Source: Bacteroidales bacterium (GTDB lineage Bacteria > Bacteroidota > Bacteroidia > Bacteroidales > UBA12481). From it: 6,602 nucleotides of DNA. The stretch is from contig JAGHDB010000013.1 of assembly GCA_021160155.1 (NCBI GenBank), positions 1 through 6,602 of the forward strand, written 5' to 3'. The notes beneath the pieces are model-generated. The model saw only the letters and a list, made by a program, of their open reading frames with translations, was not told the DNA's origin and searched no databases. The translations under genes and the position numbers were made by a program. Positions 1 to 6,602 of this stretch are shown here, piece after piece; position 1 is the stretch's first letter; each line of letters begins with the position of its first letter.

Positions 1-348
1 ACGGGTAAGCCATCTATCTACGGATGAAGAGGGAAGTTGACCGGATAAGACCAGCAAAAAATTGACTTGATGATAGGGAGTTAACCAAGCGCCGGCTGTA
101 GAGCGATTTTGCACCAACAGAATACCCTGTTGTAATGGCAGTTCTCCTTCGAAAACCGGGAAATACTGAGTAGCCGGCTGGTTTTTCAGGGTGATAGCCC
201 AATCGTCTTTACGAACCAGACCCGTATGCAGGTGCTGATTGAGTAACCAGGTAAGCTTGAAGTCGGATTCATCTGTTACCAGTCCGAACAGGGTCATGGG
301 ACGGGGATCGGCAGTATGCAAACGATGGCGCCGTTTATTATTACCCAT
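1..348 (-). CDS. IPExxxVDY-family protein, 3' end cut by the window edge
   Basis: I read an open frame of 116 codons from an ATG at 348 to the left edge without a stop. The protein looks like the small IPExxxVDY family that follows rnc in many Bacteroidetes; its function is not known. Support comes from the position next to rnc, the segment FGLVTDESDFKLTWLLNQHL (residues 21-40), which fits the family's conserved N-terminal strand and helix, and VNFLLVLSG (residues 95-103), which fits the usual VDYFLxLxG. The name-giving motif itself is degenerate here (LTPYHQVNF, residues 89-97). The start at 348 is preferred over Met18 because the family has about 30 residues before the LTWLLN-like segment. 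The ATG lies inside the last codons of rnc, giving an 8-nt overlap and probable translational coupling; no Shine-Dalgarno sequence is visible. The family assignment rests on memory of the family pattern and is moderate. Confidence 0.6.
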   Translation of the reverse strand, partial: MGNNKRRHRLHTADPRPMTLFGLVTDESDFKLTWLLNQHLHTGLVRKDDWAITLKNQPATQYFPVFEGELPLQQGILLVQNRSTAGAWLTPYHQVNFLLVLSGQLPSSSVDRWLTR

Positions 349-1072
349 TTTTTGACAGATTCAGTTCTTTCAGTGTTTCAAGTGCGGCAAATTGTTCAGC
401 TTCCTTTTTTGACAGTCCCGTCCCGCTTCCGAAAAGCGTATCACCGATACTTACATAAGAAATAAAACGGGTGGAATCCTCAGGTTCAAGATCGGTGTAG
501 AAAGTAACCTCTTTACGAAATCGTTGTGCCCATTCTATCAGTTGACTTTTATAATTCGACTCATGTTGCTCCAGTTCTTTCAGGTTGATAAAATTATGAA
601 TGATTTTTCGTTGGATCAACCGCCGGGTACGCTCGTATCCACGATCAAGATAGACAGCTCCGATAAAGGCTTCAAGTGAGTCTTCTAATTGGTGCTTGTT
701 ATTTTGGGCAGGATCCAGTTTATTGACCAGCAGCACGTCAAGATCCATTTTAACAGCCAGTTGACTAAGATGGGATCCATTTACGATTTTTGATCTCATT
801 TTAGTTAAGAATCCCTCATTCTCGTAAGGATAATGGTGATATAAATAGGCTGCGATTACCGATCCGAGGATGGCATCGCCCAGGTATTCGAGTCGTTCAT
901 TATTTAGTGGATGCCCCTTCTGGTCTGTAAGCCCGGCAGATTTATGAATAAATGCCAGTTGATATAATGCGATTTGATCAGGGAAGTATCCCAGAATGCG
1001 GATTAGTTTAAACAGAAAAGGTTTGTCCGGGAAAAAGAAAATACGAAAGAGGAATTTGAAGAATCCCTTCAC
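341..1072 (-). CDS. rnc: Ribonuclease III
   Basis: This is the double-strand-specific endoribonuclease that processes rRNA precursors and some mRNAs, acting in the cytoplasm as a Mg-dependent homodimer. The 243-residue protein has the RNase III signature NERLEYLGD (residues 58-66) and QLEDSLEAFIGAVYLD (128-143). The catalytic acidic residues expected from E. coli (E38, E41, D45, D114, E117) correspond to E59, E62, D66, D131 and E134, all present. A double-stranded RNA-binding domain fills about 172-240, with the KKEAEQFAALETLKEL helix at its end. An N-terminal extension of about 20 hydrophobic and basic residues, compared with E. coli, is usual in Bacteroidetes. The start is GTG, directly after the fabF stop codon and in the same frame, so no earlier start is possible; the next Met is residue 92, past the first catalytic motif. 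No clear ribosome binding site precedes it, so coupling to fabF translation is likely. Confidence 0.96.
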   Translation of the reverse strand: MKGFFKFLFRIFFFPDKPFLFKLIRILGYFPDQIALYQLAFIHKSAGLTDQKGHPLNNERLEYLGDAILGSVIAAYLYHHYPYENEGFLTKMRSKIVNGSHLSQLAVKMDLDVLLVNKLDPAQNNKHQLEDSLEAFIGAVYLDRGYERTRRLIQRKIIHNFINLKELEQHESNYKSQLIEWAQRFRKEVTFYTDLEPEDSTRFISYVSIGDTLFGSGTGLSKKEAEQFAALETLKELNLSKNG

Positions 1073-2326
1073 TTATGAATTGAATTTCTTAAATAAGATG
1101 CTGCCGTTATGACCGCCAAAGCCAAAAGTGTTGTTAAGAGCCGTGTTAACCATCCGGTCTTTGGCTTTGTTAAAAGTGAAATCGAGTTTGTTGTCAATTC
1201 TCGGATCGTCTGTGAAATGGTTAATAGTTGGCGGGATGCGGTTCTCGAGAATTGCCAGGATGCTGACGATACTTTCAACTGCGCCGGCAGCACCCAGTAG
1301 ATGTCCGTGCATCGATTTCGAAGATGAGATGCTGAGTTTATAGGCGTGATCTCCAAAGACTGTCTTGATGGCCAGGGGTTCGGCAATATCTCCCAGTGGA
1401 GTGGAGGTGCCATGTACGTTAATATAGTCAATATCTTCAGGTTGCAAGCCGCTTTCGCGGAGCGCAAACTGCATGACGTTAGCTGCTCCCAAACCTTCAG
1501 GATGTGGTGCTGTCAGATGGTAAGCATCCGCTGTAAGTCCGGCACCCACAATTTCACAGTAAATCCTGGCGCCTCTTTTCACTGCATGATCATATGACTC
1601 CAGGATTAATGTGCCTGCTCCTTCAGCCATCACAAATCCATCCCTGTCGAGATCAAATGGTCGCGATGCAGTAGCCGGGTCATCATTTCTGACTGAAATA
1701 GCATGCATGGCATTAAAACCACCCACACCGGATGGGGTGAGTGATGCTTCAGATCCTCCGGCAACCATCACATCTGCACGTCCCAAACGGATGTGATCGA
1801 ATGAGTTTATCAGGGCTACCGTGCTGGTAGCGCAGGCAGCCACCACGCCGTAATTCGGTCCTCTGAACCCATATTTCATAGAGATGTGTCCGGAAGCAAT
1901 GTCTGAGATCATTTTCGGCACAAAAAACGGATTGAAACGAGGGGTGCCATCTCCCTCGACGAAGTGTGAAACCTCATCCTCCATCGTTTTGATGCCTCCG
2001 ATCCCTGATGACATGATCACGCCGATACGGTTTCCGTCAGGTTGTTCCGTATCCATTCCTGCATCATGTAAAGCTTCGTCAGAACTGATGATCCCGTATT
2101 GGGCATAAGGATCCAGTTTTCTAACTTCTTTACGATCAAAATAGTCAAGTGGATCGTAATTTTTTAATTCGCAGGCAAATTGAGTTTTATGCCGGGAAGC
2201 ATCAAAACGGGTAATTGCTGCAGCTCCACTGACACCGTTAAACAGTGCCTCGCGGAATTCTTTTACATTATTACCAATAGGCGTTAATGCTCCGATTCCT
2301 GTAACAACTACCCGCTTAAGTTCCAT
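1073..2326 (-). CDS. fabF: Beta-ketoacyl-ACP synthase II
   Basis: FabF performs the decarboxylative condensation of malonyl-ACP with acyl-ACP in fatty-acid elongation in the cytosol. The 417-residue length is typical. The thiolase-fold catalytic triad is complete: nucleophile C165 in AACATSTVA, H305 in NVHGTSTPLGD and H342 in SMHGHLLGAAGA, with the conserved K337 in SSKS before it. The gating loop GFGG is at 402-405 and the glycine-rich C-terminus GGHNGSILFKK closes the core. The variants MHGHLLG and GGHNG, where E. coli has MTGHLLG and GGTNG, do not touch the catalytic residues. The N-terminus RVVVTGIGALTPIGN confirms the start. It begins 4 nt after acpP, its obligate partner, and ends directly against rnc. 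The full triad favours FabF (KAS II) over the related KAS I; FabB and FabF cannot be separated with complete certainty by eye, but the acpP neighbour supports FabF. Confidence 0.96.
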   Translation of the reverse strand: MELKRVVVTGIGALTPIGNNVKEFREALFNGVSGAAAITRFDASRHKTQFACELKNYDPLDYFDRKEVRKLDPYAQYGIISSDEALHDAGMDTEQPDGNRIGVIMSSGIGGIKTMEDEVSHFVEGDGTPRFNPFFVPKMISDIASGHISMKYGFRGPNYGVVAACATSTVALINSFDHIRLGRADVMVAGGSEASLTPSGVGGFNAMHAISVRNDDPATASRPFDLDRDGFVMAEGAGTLILESYDHAVKRGARIYCEIVGAGLTADAYHLTAPHPEGLGAANVMQFALRESGLQPEDIDYINVHGTSTPLGDIAEPLAIKTVFGDHAYKLSISSSKSMHGHLLGAAGAVESIVSILAILENRIPPTINHFTDDPRIDNKLDFTFNKAKDRMVNTALNNTFGFGGHNGSILFKKFNS

Positions 2327-2330
2327 ATTC

Positions 2331-2570
2331 CTATTCCTTGGTATTCTCTTCTACATACTTGATAGCATCTCCCACTGTGCTGATGGTTTCAGCCTGATCA
2401 TCCGGAATAGCAAGGTTGAATTCTTTTTCGAATTCCATAATCAATTCAACGGTGTCCAGGGAATCAGCCCCAAGATCGTTGGTAAAACTGGAGTCGGCTG
2501 TAACTTCTGACTCATCGACGCCAAGCTTGTCCACGATAATCGCTTTTACTCTGGATTCAATGTCTGACAT
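2331..2570 (-). CDS. acpP: Acyl carrier protein
   Basis: AcpP is the small acidic carrier that holds growing acyl chains on a 4'-phosphopantetheine arm during fatty-acid synthesis, and donates them to lipid A and phospholipid pathways. The 79-residue protein has the prosthetic-group site [13 protein letters not shown] (residues 33-45), with Ser37 as the attachment serine. Helix II (37-50) is rich in Glu and hydrophobic residues, as expected for docking to Fab[23 protein letters not shown] at 55-76 matches the conserved helix III and IV region. The start at 2570 gives the usual [18 protein letters not shown] opening. It is the first gene of the minus-strand operon. Its leader is very AT-rich and lacks a Shine-Dalgarno sequence, as is common for highly expressed Bacteroidetes genes. 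Confidence 0.97.
   Translation of the reverse strand: MSDIESRVKAIIVDKLGVDESEVTADSSFTNDLGADSLDTVELIMEFEKEFNLAIPDDQAETISTVGDAIKYVEENTKE
2335..2339 (-). promoter_or_regulatory. Ribosome binding site of fabF
   Basis: The minus strand reads AAGGA, 8 nt before the fabF ATG, which is classical Shine-Dalgarno spacing. It lies inside the last two sense codons of acpP (Lys-Glu), so ribosomes finishing acpP would be placed on it. It is the only clear Shine-Dalgarno site I see in this operon; acpP, rnc and the last gene lack one. Confidence 0.6.
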
Positions 2571-2629
2571 AGCTTTAATGATTTAATTAATAATAAATTA
2601 AGTGGTCAACCTTTAATAATTTTCCGTTG

Positions 2630-2661
2630 CAAATAAAGCACTTCTGAAGTTGATAATCAAA
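2630..2661 (-). promoter_or_regulatory. Candidate promoter of the acpP-fabF-rnc operon
   Basis: On the minus strand a TTTG (2661-2658) is followed after 20 nt by TTTATTTG (2637-2630). This fits the Bacteroidetes sigma consensus TTTG-N19 to 21-TAnnTTTG with one mismatch in the six defined -7 bases. Transcription would begin near 2623, leaving a leader of about 50 nt before acpP. The A/T tract just upstream of the -33 box could raise promoter strength. Pattern match only; no start-site data. Confidence 0.42.
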
Positions 2662-2678
2662 AAAATTGTACTTTTTTT
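2659..2678. repeat. A7 and T7 tracts around TTGTAC
   Basis: Seven A (2659-2665) are followed by TTGTAC and then seven T (2672-2678), forming an AT-only inverted repeat. It overlaps and lies upstream of the acpP -33 box. Such tracts bend DNA and can act as an upstream element for RNA polymerase. As an RNA hairpin it would be weak, and it does not look like a terminator because there is no GC-rich stem. Confidence 0.4.
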
Positions 2679-2682
2679 AATT

Positions 2683-2700
2683 CCGGATAATAAAATCCGG
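2683..2700. repeat. Perfect inverted repeat CCGGAT-N6-ATCCGG, candidate operator
   Basis: CCGGAT (2683-2688) and ATCCGG (2695-2700) are exact inverse complements separated by AATAAA. The GC-rich arms stand out in an otherwise AT-rich spacer. The repeat sits between the two candidate -33 boxes, 7 nt from that of purN and 21 nt from that of acpP, where a dimeric regulator could bind. The centre-to-centre distance of the arms is 12 nt, about one helical turn. A T-tract does not follow directly on either strand, so an intrinsic terminator is unlikely. Which protein would bind is unknown. Confidence 0.35.
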
Positions 2701-2707
2701 CTAATAT

Positions 2708-2739
2708 TTTGAACTTTCGTCACGCCGGTTGTACATTTA
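2708..2739 (+). promoter_or_regulatory. Candidate promoter of purN
   Basis: TTTG (2708-2711) is followed after exactly 20 nt by TACATTTA (2732-2739), one mismatch from the -7 consensus TAnnTTTG of Bacteroidetes. Transcription would start near 2746 and give a leader of about 30 nt. An E. coli-like TTGACA occurs at 2740-2745, but its best -10 partner would leave almost no leader, so the Bacteroidetes-type pair is preferred. Confidence 0.42.
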
Positions 2740-2777
2740 TTGACACTTCTTCCGGTATATCTTAATGATCGATTTTA

Positions 2778-3368
2778 ATGACCAATTTAGCTATTTTTGC
2801 TTCCGGATCGGGCACTAATGCAGAACAGATTATTCACTATTTTTCGGATCATAAGAGAGCCACGGTTAAACTGGTGCTCAGTAACAGGCGGGATGCCTAT
2901 GTGTTGACCCGGGTTAAAAAATCAGGTGTTCCTTCCTGGGTGTTTGATCGTGATGATTTGTACCATTCTGAAAGAGTGCTGAACCGTCTTCAGGAGGAAC
3001 AGATTGATTTGATTGTTCTGGCAGGATTTTTATGGTTGATTCCTGATACCATTCTGAAGGCCTATCCGAACAGGATTATCAACATACATCCTGCGTTATT
3101 ACCGGGCTTTGGTGGAAAGGGAATGTTTGGCAGGCATGTGCATGAAGCGGTAATCGCGGCAGGGGAACAACAATCAGGCATTACTATTCATCTGGTCGAT
3201 AAAGTGTATGATAACGGGAAAATCCTTTTTCAGGCTACTTGTCCTGTGTTTCCGGGGGATACTCCGGATACGCTTGCTGCGCGTATCCATGAGTTGGAAC
3301 ACCAGTACTACCCGGAAGTGATCCGGGATTATCTGGACACGATCGGCAGGGAGTTGTCACTGTACTGA
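2778..3368 (+). CDS. purN: Phosphoribosylglycinamide formyltransferase (GAR transformylase)
   Basis: PurN transfers the formyl group of 10-formyltetrahydrofolate to GAR, giving FGAR, the third step of de novo purine synthesis. The 196-residue length matches the family. The N-terminal IFASGSGTN (residues 6-14) is the substrate phosphate-binding loop. Catalytic residues known in E. coli (N106, H108, D144) correspond to N102 and H104 in INIHPALLPGF and to D145 in VDKVYDNGKI; H138 matches the folate-site histidine H137. FLWLIPD (84-90) is the folate-binding segment. The start is the ATG at 2778, which leaves only two residues before the first strand, as usual; no clear Shine-Dalgarno sequence precedes it. 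It is transcribed alone on the plus strand, divergent from acpP, an arrangement I recall as common in Bacteroidetes. Its last 40 nt overlap the end of the convergent peptidase gene. Confidence 0.95.
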   Translation: MTNLAIFASGSGTNAEQIIHYFSDHKRATVKLVLSNRRDAYVLTRVKKSGVPSWVFDRDDLYHSERVLNRLQEEQIDLIVLAGFLWLIPDTILKAYPNRIINIHPALLPGFGGKGMFGRHVHEAVIAAGEQQSGITIHLVDKVYDNGKILFQATCPVFPGDTPDTLAARIHELEHQYYPEVIRDYLDTIGRELSLY

Positions 3369-4609
3369 TCCAGTTTTTGCCGGTATATGCGTGCAATTGA
3401 ATCGAACCTGGGTCTTAATGCTTGTTTTACCGGTTTCACAGGTGGTGCTTTTACTTTTAACGGATCAACCGTATGCCCGTTTTTCCAGATTCTGAAATCC
3501 AGATGCGGACCGGTAGCATATCCGGTCATGCCCACATAGCCGATTATATCGCCTTGTTTGACATAATCTCCTACATTGTGTGCAGGCCTTTTCACAAGGT
3601 GCATATATCCGGAGGTATATACGGAGTTGTGCTTGATTTTGATATAATTACCTGAGGCTTTGTCGTAGCTTACTTTCACAACTTTGCCGTCGCCGATGGC
3701 GAAAACAGGAGTGCCTTGCGGGGCTGCATAATCCACCCCGTGATGGGGGCGGCGGATTCTCAGGATCGGATGCATTCTACTGTTTGAATACCGTGAACTG
3801 ATCCGGTATGATTTCAAGGGGGCTTTTAAGAATGACCTGCGCAGGTTTTCACCTTTTTCATTATAGTAGCTTTCTATGCCATCCTGGGTGAATAGAAATG
3901 CATAATGATCACGTCCTCCATGAGTTAAGCGTGTGGCAAATACTTTGCCGATACCGATATAAGTTGAATCCACATAACGGTTTTGATGATAAATTACGAA
4001 ACGATCACCTCGGTTCAGTCCGAAGAAATCCACCGTCCAGGCATAAATATTCTCCAGTTCAATGGCCAAATGGGTAGAGACTTTCATATCCAGCATAGCG
4101 TTCCAGGGTGAGGTGATAATTTCACCGGCTACAACTGCTTCTTTGATTTGTACTTTCTTTTCACCGGTCCGGATTTGCAGGGAATCTCCGAAAGTATAAA
4201 CCAAATAACTGGTATCGCTGATCTCATATACCATATGTTTCAGTGTGGATACCGAGTCGTGCAGGAAGAAAAAATGGCAATGGTTACCCGCTTTAATACG
4301 GGCTACATCAAATATAGGCTTTGACCGGCGGGCCAACTGGTCAATAGTGGCATAAGAGATGCCGCGTTCGAGTAACAGATCCGATAAAAACTGGTTGGGT
4401 TTAATCTGTGCGATTTCCTGCCTGAATGAATCTGTCGGGATGCCGAATTCATAATGTATCACTGGTTTTTCCGGTACCGCAGGTGGTGGAGCAGGGGTTG
4501 GTAAAGGGCCTGCGGAGATTCTTATTAAGATAACAACCAATAAAATCCCACCCAACAGCAAACCTGCTCCTGTGAGCATCCGCTGCTTTATTTTTTTATC
4601 CTGCACCAT
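3329..4609 (-). CDS. Membrane-anchored M23-family peptidoglycan peptidase
   Basis: This is a probable zinc endopeptidase that cleaves peptide cross-links in peptidoglycan, acting in the periplasm. Of 426 residues, 12-30 form one hydrophobic segment after a basic N-terminus (signal anchor), followed by a Pro-rich linker (35-49). Residues about 60-260 resemble the N-terminal region of MepM/OapA-like proteins, including a LysM-like stretch (about 72-115). The M23 domain spans about 265-385: HHGVDYAAPQGTPV (289-302) carries ligands H289 and D293, YMHL (335-338) the conserved H337, and TGPHLDFRIW (366-375) the last motif. Family members usually read HLHF there; here the second His is Asp371. I recall HLD in other Bacteroidetes peptidases but cannot check. 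A basic C-terminal tail of about 40 residues follows. The gene starts 17 nt after leuS, probably on the same transcript, with a weak AGAAG before the ATG. Confidence 0.9.
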   Translation of the reverse strand: MVQDKKIKQRMLTGAGLLLGGILLVVILIRISAGPLPTPAPPPAVPEKPVIHYEFGIPTDSFRQEIAQIKPNQFLSDLLLERGISYATIDQLARRSKPIFDVARIKAGNHCHFFFLHDSVSTLKHMVYEISDTSYLVYTFGDSLQIRTGEKKVQIKEAVVAGEIITSPWNAMLDMKVSTHLAIELENIYAWTVDFFGLNRGDRFVIYHQNRYVDSTYIGIGKVFATRLTHGGRDHYAFLFTQDGIESYYNEKGENLRRSFLKAPLKSYRISSRYSNSRMHPILRIRRPHHGVDYAAPQGTPVFAIGDGKVVKVSYDKASGNYIKIKHNSVYTSGYMHLVKRPAHNVGDYVKQGDIIGYVGMTGYATGPHLDFRIWKNGHTVDPLKVKAPPVKPVKQALRPRFDSIARIYRQKLDQYSDNSLPIVSR

Positions 4610-4626
4610 GCTTCTAAAGTAGCAAA

Positions 4627-6602
4627 TTATACTACTACATTAATGATGCGATTTGGAACAACGATAATCTTTTCAGGAATTTTTCCTTCAAGATATTTTG
4701 CCGTGGTTTCATGTTGCAAAATCCTTTGTTCAATCTCTTCTTTTGTGAGATCTAAAGAGAGGTCCACTTTAAAGCGGAGTTTTCCGTTAAAGGAGACGGG
4801 ATATTCAAAAGTCTGTTCTTCGAGCAGGGCTTCATTCAACTCAGGCCAGTGGGTTTTTGAGATCGACTCAGGATGACCCAGTTTGTTCCATAATTCTTCT
4901 GCAATATGAGGGGCAAAGGGTGCCAGCAGGATGAGAAGTGGTTCAAGAATGGATCTTTTATGGCATTTCAGGTCTGTCAGTTCATTGGTACAGATCATAA
5001 ATGTACTGACAGCCGTATTGAAAGAGAACCGTTCGATATCGTCACTGACCTTTTTAATGGTACGATGTAAAATTTTCAGTTCCCTTTCTGTGGGTGTGTC
5101 ATCATTTACCTGCCAGTCGTTCTGAGGATGATAAAAGAGTCGCCATAATTTCCGGAGAAATTTATACACCCCTTCTATTCCGTTGGTATCCCATGGTTTT
5201 GACTGCTCAACGGGTCCGAGGAACATCTCGTAAATCCGCAGTGTATCTGCGCCATATTGTTCAATGATGTCATCCGGGTTAACCACATTATACATTGATT
5301 TTGACATCTTTTCAACGGCCCATCCACAGATATATTTATCCCCTTCAAGAATAAATTCTGCATCTGCAAATTCAGGATTCCATTTTTTAAATCCTTCTAT
5401 GTTCAGCACATCATTATTTGTCAGGCTAACATCCACATGAATAGGGGTCACTTCGTATTTGTCTTTCAGATTAAAGGATACAAAGGTGTGGGAATTGACG
5501 ATCCGGTATACAAAATTGGATCTTCCCTGTATCATTCCCTGGTTGATCAGTTTTCGAAAAGGTTCATCGCGGCATACCACACCCATATCAAAGAGAAACT
5601 TGTTCCAGAAGCGGGAGTAGATGAGATGTCCCGTAGCGTGTTCGGTGCCTCCTACATAGAGATCCACATCCTGCCAGTATTGATTGGCATTTTTTGAGAC
5701 CAGTTCCCGGTTGTTTTGCGGGTCCATGTATCTTAAAAAATATGCGGACGATCCGGCAAATCCAGGCATGGTGCTTAGTTCAATGGGATATCCCTCTTCG
5801 GTTTTCCAGTTTTCAGCACGGCCCAGCGGGGGGTCACCCTGTTCGGTAGGAAGAAATTTATCTACTTCAGGAAGTTTCAGCGGAAGTTTTTCGGGGTCCA
5901 TTACATAAGGGGTATTGTCTTTATAATAGACAGGGAAAGGTTCACCCCAGTATCGTTGCCGGCTGAATATGGCATCTCTTAGCCGGTAGTTAACCCGAAT
6001 CTCGCCGAGTCCCCGATTTGTCACTTCACCGTTAATTTTTTCTATGGCCGCCTGAACGGTCTGACCGTTCAGGAAATCCGAGTGAATCATGATACCTTCT
6101 TTCGAATCATAAGATTCTTTCCAATTATCAGTATCACCGGGCTGATCACCCGGTTGAACTACCACCTGGATAATTGGCAGGTTAAAATGACGGGCAAACA
6201 GAAAATCCCTGCTATCGTGTGCGGGTACTGCCATAATAGCTCCGGTTCCATAACCGGCCAATACATAATCACTGATCCATACCGGGATCTCCTTCCGGGT
6301 AAAAGGGTTCAGTGCATATGCTCCGGTAAAGACGCCGGTAACCCGGCCCACATCAGTCATTCGTTCGCGCTCGGTTCTTTTTTTTGTTTCTTTGATATAT
6401 TGTGCTACAGCGGATTTTTGTTTTTCGGTAGTGAGTTGGCCGACCAGTTCCGATTCAGGTGCCAGTACCATGAAGGTAGCCCCGAATATCGTATCGGCAC
6501 GGGTAGTGAAAACTTCAATAACCTTGTTGCTGCCGGATACCGGAAAATGAATGTTAGCACCTTCAGACCGCCCGATCCAGTTACGTTGGATCTCCTTTAA
6601 TG
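4627..6602 (-). CDS. leuS: Leucyl-tRNA synthetase, N-terminus beyond the right edge
   Basis: LeuRS charges tRNA-Leu with leucine in the cytoplasm and hydrolyses mischarged tRNA in its CP1 editing domain. The frame stays open to the right edge: 43 codons upstream of the internal ATG at 6471 read [13 protein letters not shown] and [12 protein letters not shown], which are LeuRS sequence, so that ATG is not the start. Of 657 visible residues, 30-210 are the editing domain, with the threonine-rich TTRADTIF (32-39) and [16 protein letters not shown] (118-133), whose last Asp is the editing-site aspartate. RQRYWGEP (214-221) returns to the catalytic core. [16 protein letters not shown] and the class I signature KMSKS (431-435) follow. 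The anticodon-binding helical domain spans about 505-585 and the small C-terminal domain 600-657. The HIGH motif and roughly 270 residues are off-window. One core Trp of the usual GSSWY is Ala286 here ([11 protein letters not shown]). Confidence 0.97.
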   Translation of the reverse strand, partial: LKEIQRNWIGRSEGANIHFPVSGSNKVIEVFTTRADTIFGATFMVLAPESELVGQLTTEKQKSAVAQYIKETKKRTERERMTDVGRVTGVFTGAYALNPFTRKEIPVWISDYVLAGYGTGAIMAVPAHDSRDFLFARHFNLPIIQVVVQPGDQPGDTDNWKESYDSKEGIMIHSDFLNGQTVQAAIEKINGEVTNRGLGEIRVNYRLRDAIFSRQRYWGEPFPVYYKDNTPYVMDPEKLPLKLPEVDKFLPTEQGDPPLGRAENWKTEEGYPIELSTMPGFAGSSAYFLRYMDPQNNRELVSKNANQYWQDVDLYVGGTEHATGHLIYSRFWNKFLFDMGVVCRDEPFRKLINQGMIQGRSNFVYRIVNSHTFVSFNLKDKYEVTPIHVDVSLTNNDVLNIEGFKKWNPEFADAEFILEGDKYICGWAVEKMSKSMYNVVNPDDIIEQYGADTLRIYEMFLGPVEQSKPWDTNGIEGVYKFLRKLWRLFYHPQNDWQVNDDTPTERELKILHRTIKKVSDDIERFSFNTAVSTFMICTNELTDLKCHKRSILEPLLILLAPFAPHIAEELWNKLGHPESISKTHWPELNEALLEEQTFEYPVSFNGKLRFKVDLSLDLTKEEIEQRILQHETTAKYLEGKIPEKIIVVPNRIINVVV

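Noticed and set aside
1069..1467. A 132-codon minus-strand frame inside fabF
   Set aside because: It is an out-of-frame reading of the fabF 3' part, where the FabF frame carries the catalytic H305 and H342; the translation has no family features.
2740..2768. E. coli-like TTGACA with a TAATGA-like -10 before purN
   Set aside because: The organism appears to use the Bacteroidetes promoter type, the -10 match is poor and the leader would be only a few nucleotides.
4618..4636. AGTAG / CTACT 5-bp inverted repeat at the leuS-peptidase junction
   Set aside because: The stem is short, the loop is 9 nt and no T-tract follows in the direction of transcription; part of it is simply the Val-Val-Val codons at the LeuRS C-terminus.
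5175..5369. A shifted minus-strand frame within leuS that could suggest a frameshift
   Set aside because: The main LeuRS frame is unbroken through this region and contains KMSKS, so there is no frameshift; the short frame is chance.
6082..6600. A 172-codon open frame on the plus strand opposite leuS
   Set aside because: It lies wholly antisense to well-conserved LeuRS coding sequence, its translation has low complexity in Cys, Phe and Ser with no recognisable motif, and it has no promoter or ribosome binding site.
1..6602. A search for mobile elements, CRISPR arrays, tRNA or rRNA genes, toxin-antitoxin or defence genes
   Set aside because: Apart from the 207-nt control region the window is filled by conserved housekeeping genes; no direct repeats, transposase, cloverleaf or other accessory signature was seen, so a new system is not supported here.

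Overview
The window is an ordinary stretch of core housekeeping genes from a bacterium of the phylum Bacteroidota, most likely Bacteroidales. Four things point there: the cluster purN / acpP-fabF-rnc-IPExxxVDY-family gene, protein sequences that resemble that phylum (the RNase III N-terminus, the M23 peptidase with an HLD motif), start sites mostly without a Shine-Dalgarno sequence, and promoter candidates that fit the Bacteroidetes -33/-7 consensus (TTTG / TAnnTTTG) rather than the E. coli one. Species cannot be told from the sequence alone.

Layout from left to right. Positions 1-2570 hold a tight minus-strand operon, transcribed right to left: acpP (acyl carrier protein), fabF (ketoacyl-ACP synthase II), rnc (RNase III) and the start of an IPExxxVDY-family protein cut by the left edge. 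Junctions are 4 nt, 0 nt and an 8-nt overlap, so translational coupling is likely. Positions 2571-2777 are the only real intergenic space: an AT-rich divergent control region with one candidate promoter per direction and a perfect inverted repeat between them. purN (2778-3368, plus strand) encodes the third enzyme of purine synthesis. It runs head-on into a minus-strand gene for a membrane-anchored M23 peptidase (3329-4609), with the two 3' ends overlapping by 40 bp. Seventeen nt upstream of the peptidase gene ends leuS (leucyl-tRNA synthetase), whose N-terminal part lies beyond the right edge.

The acpP-fabF pair supplies fatty-acid elongation: AcpP carries the acyl chain and FabF condenses it with malonyl-ACP. 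RNase III processes rRNA and other double-stranded RNA. The peptidase probably remodels peptidoglycan, and LeuRS charges tRNA-Leu. I see no mobile element, CRISPR array, RNA gene, phage or defence gene, and no new biological system. The points most worth a second look are the symmetric divergent control region, the overlapping convergent gene ends, the altered metal-site motif in the peptidase and the stop-to-start junction between fabF and rnc.
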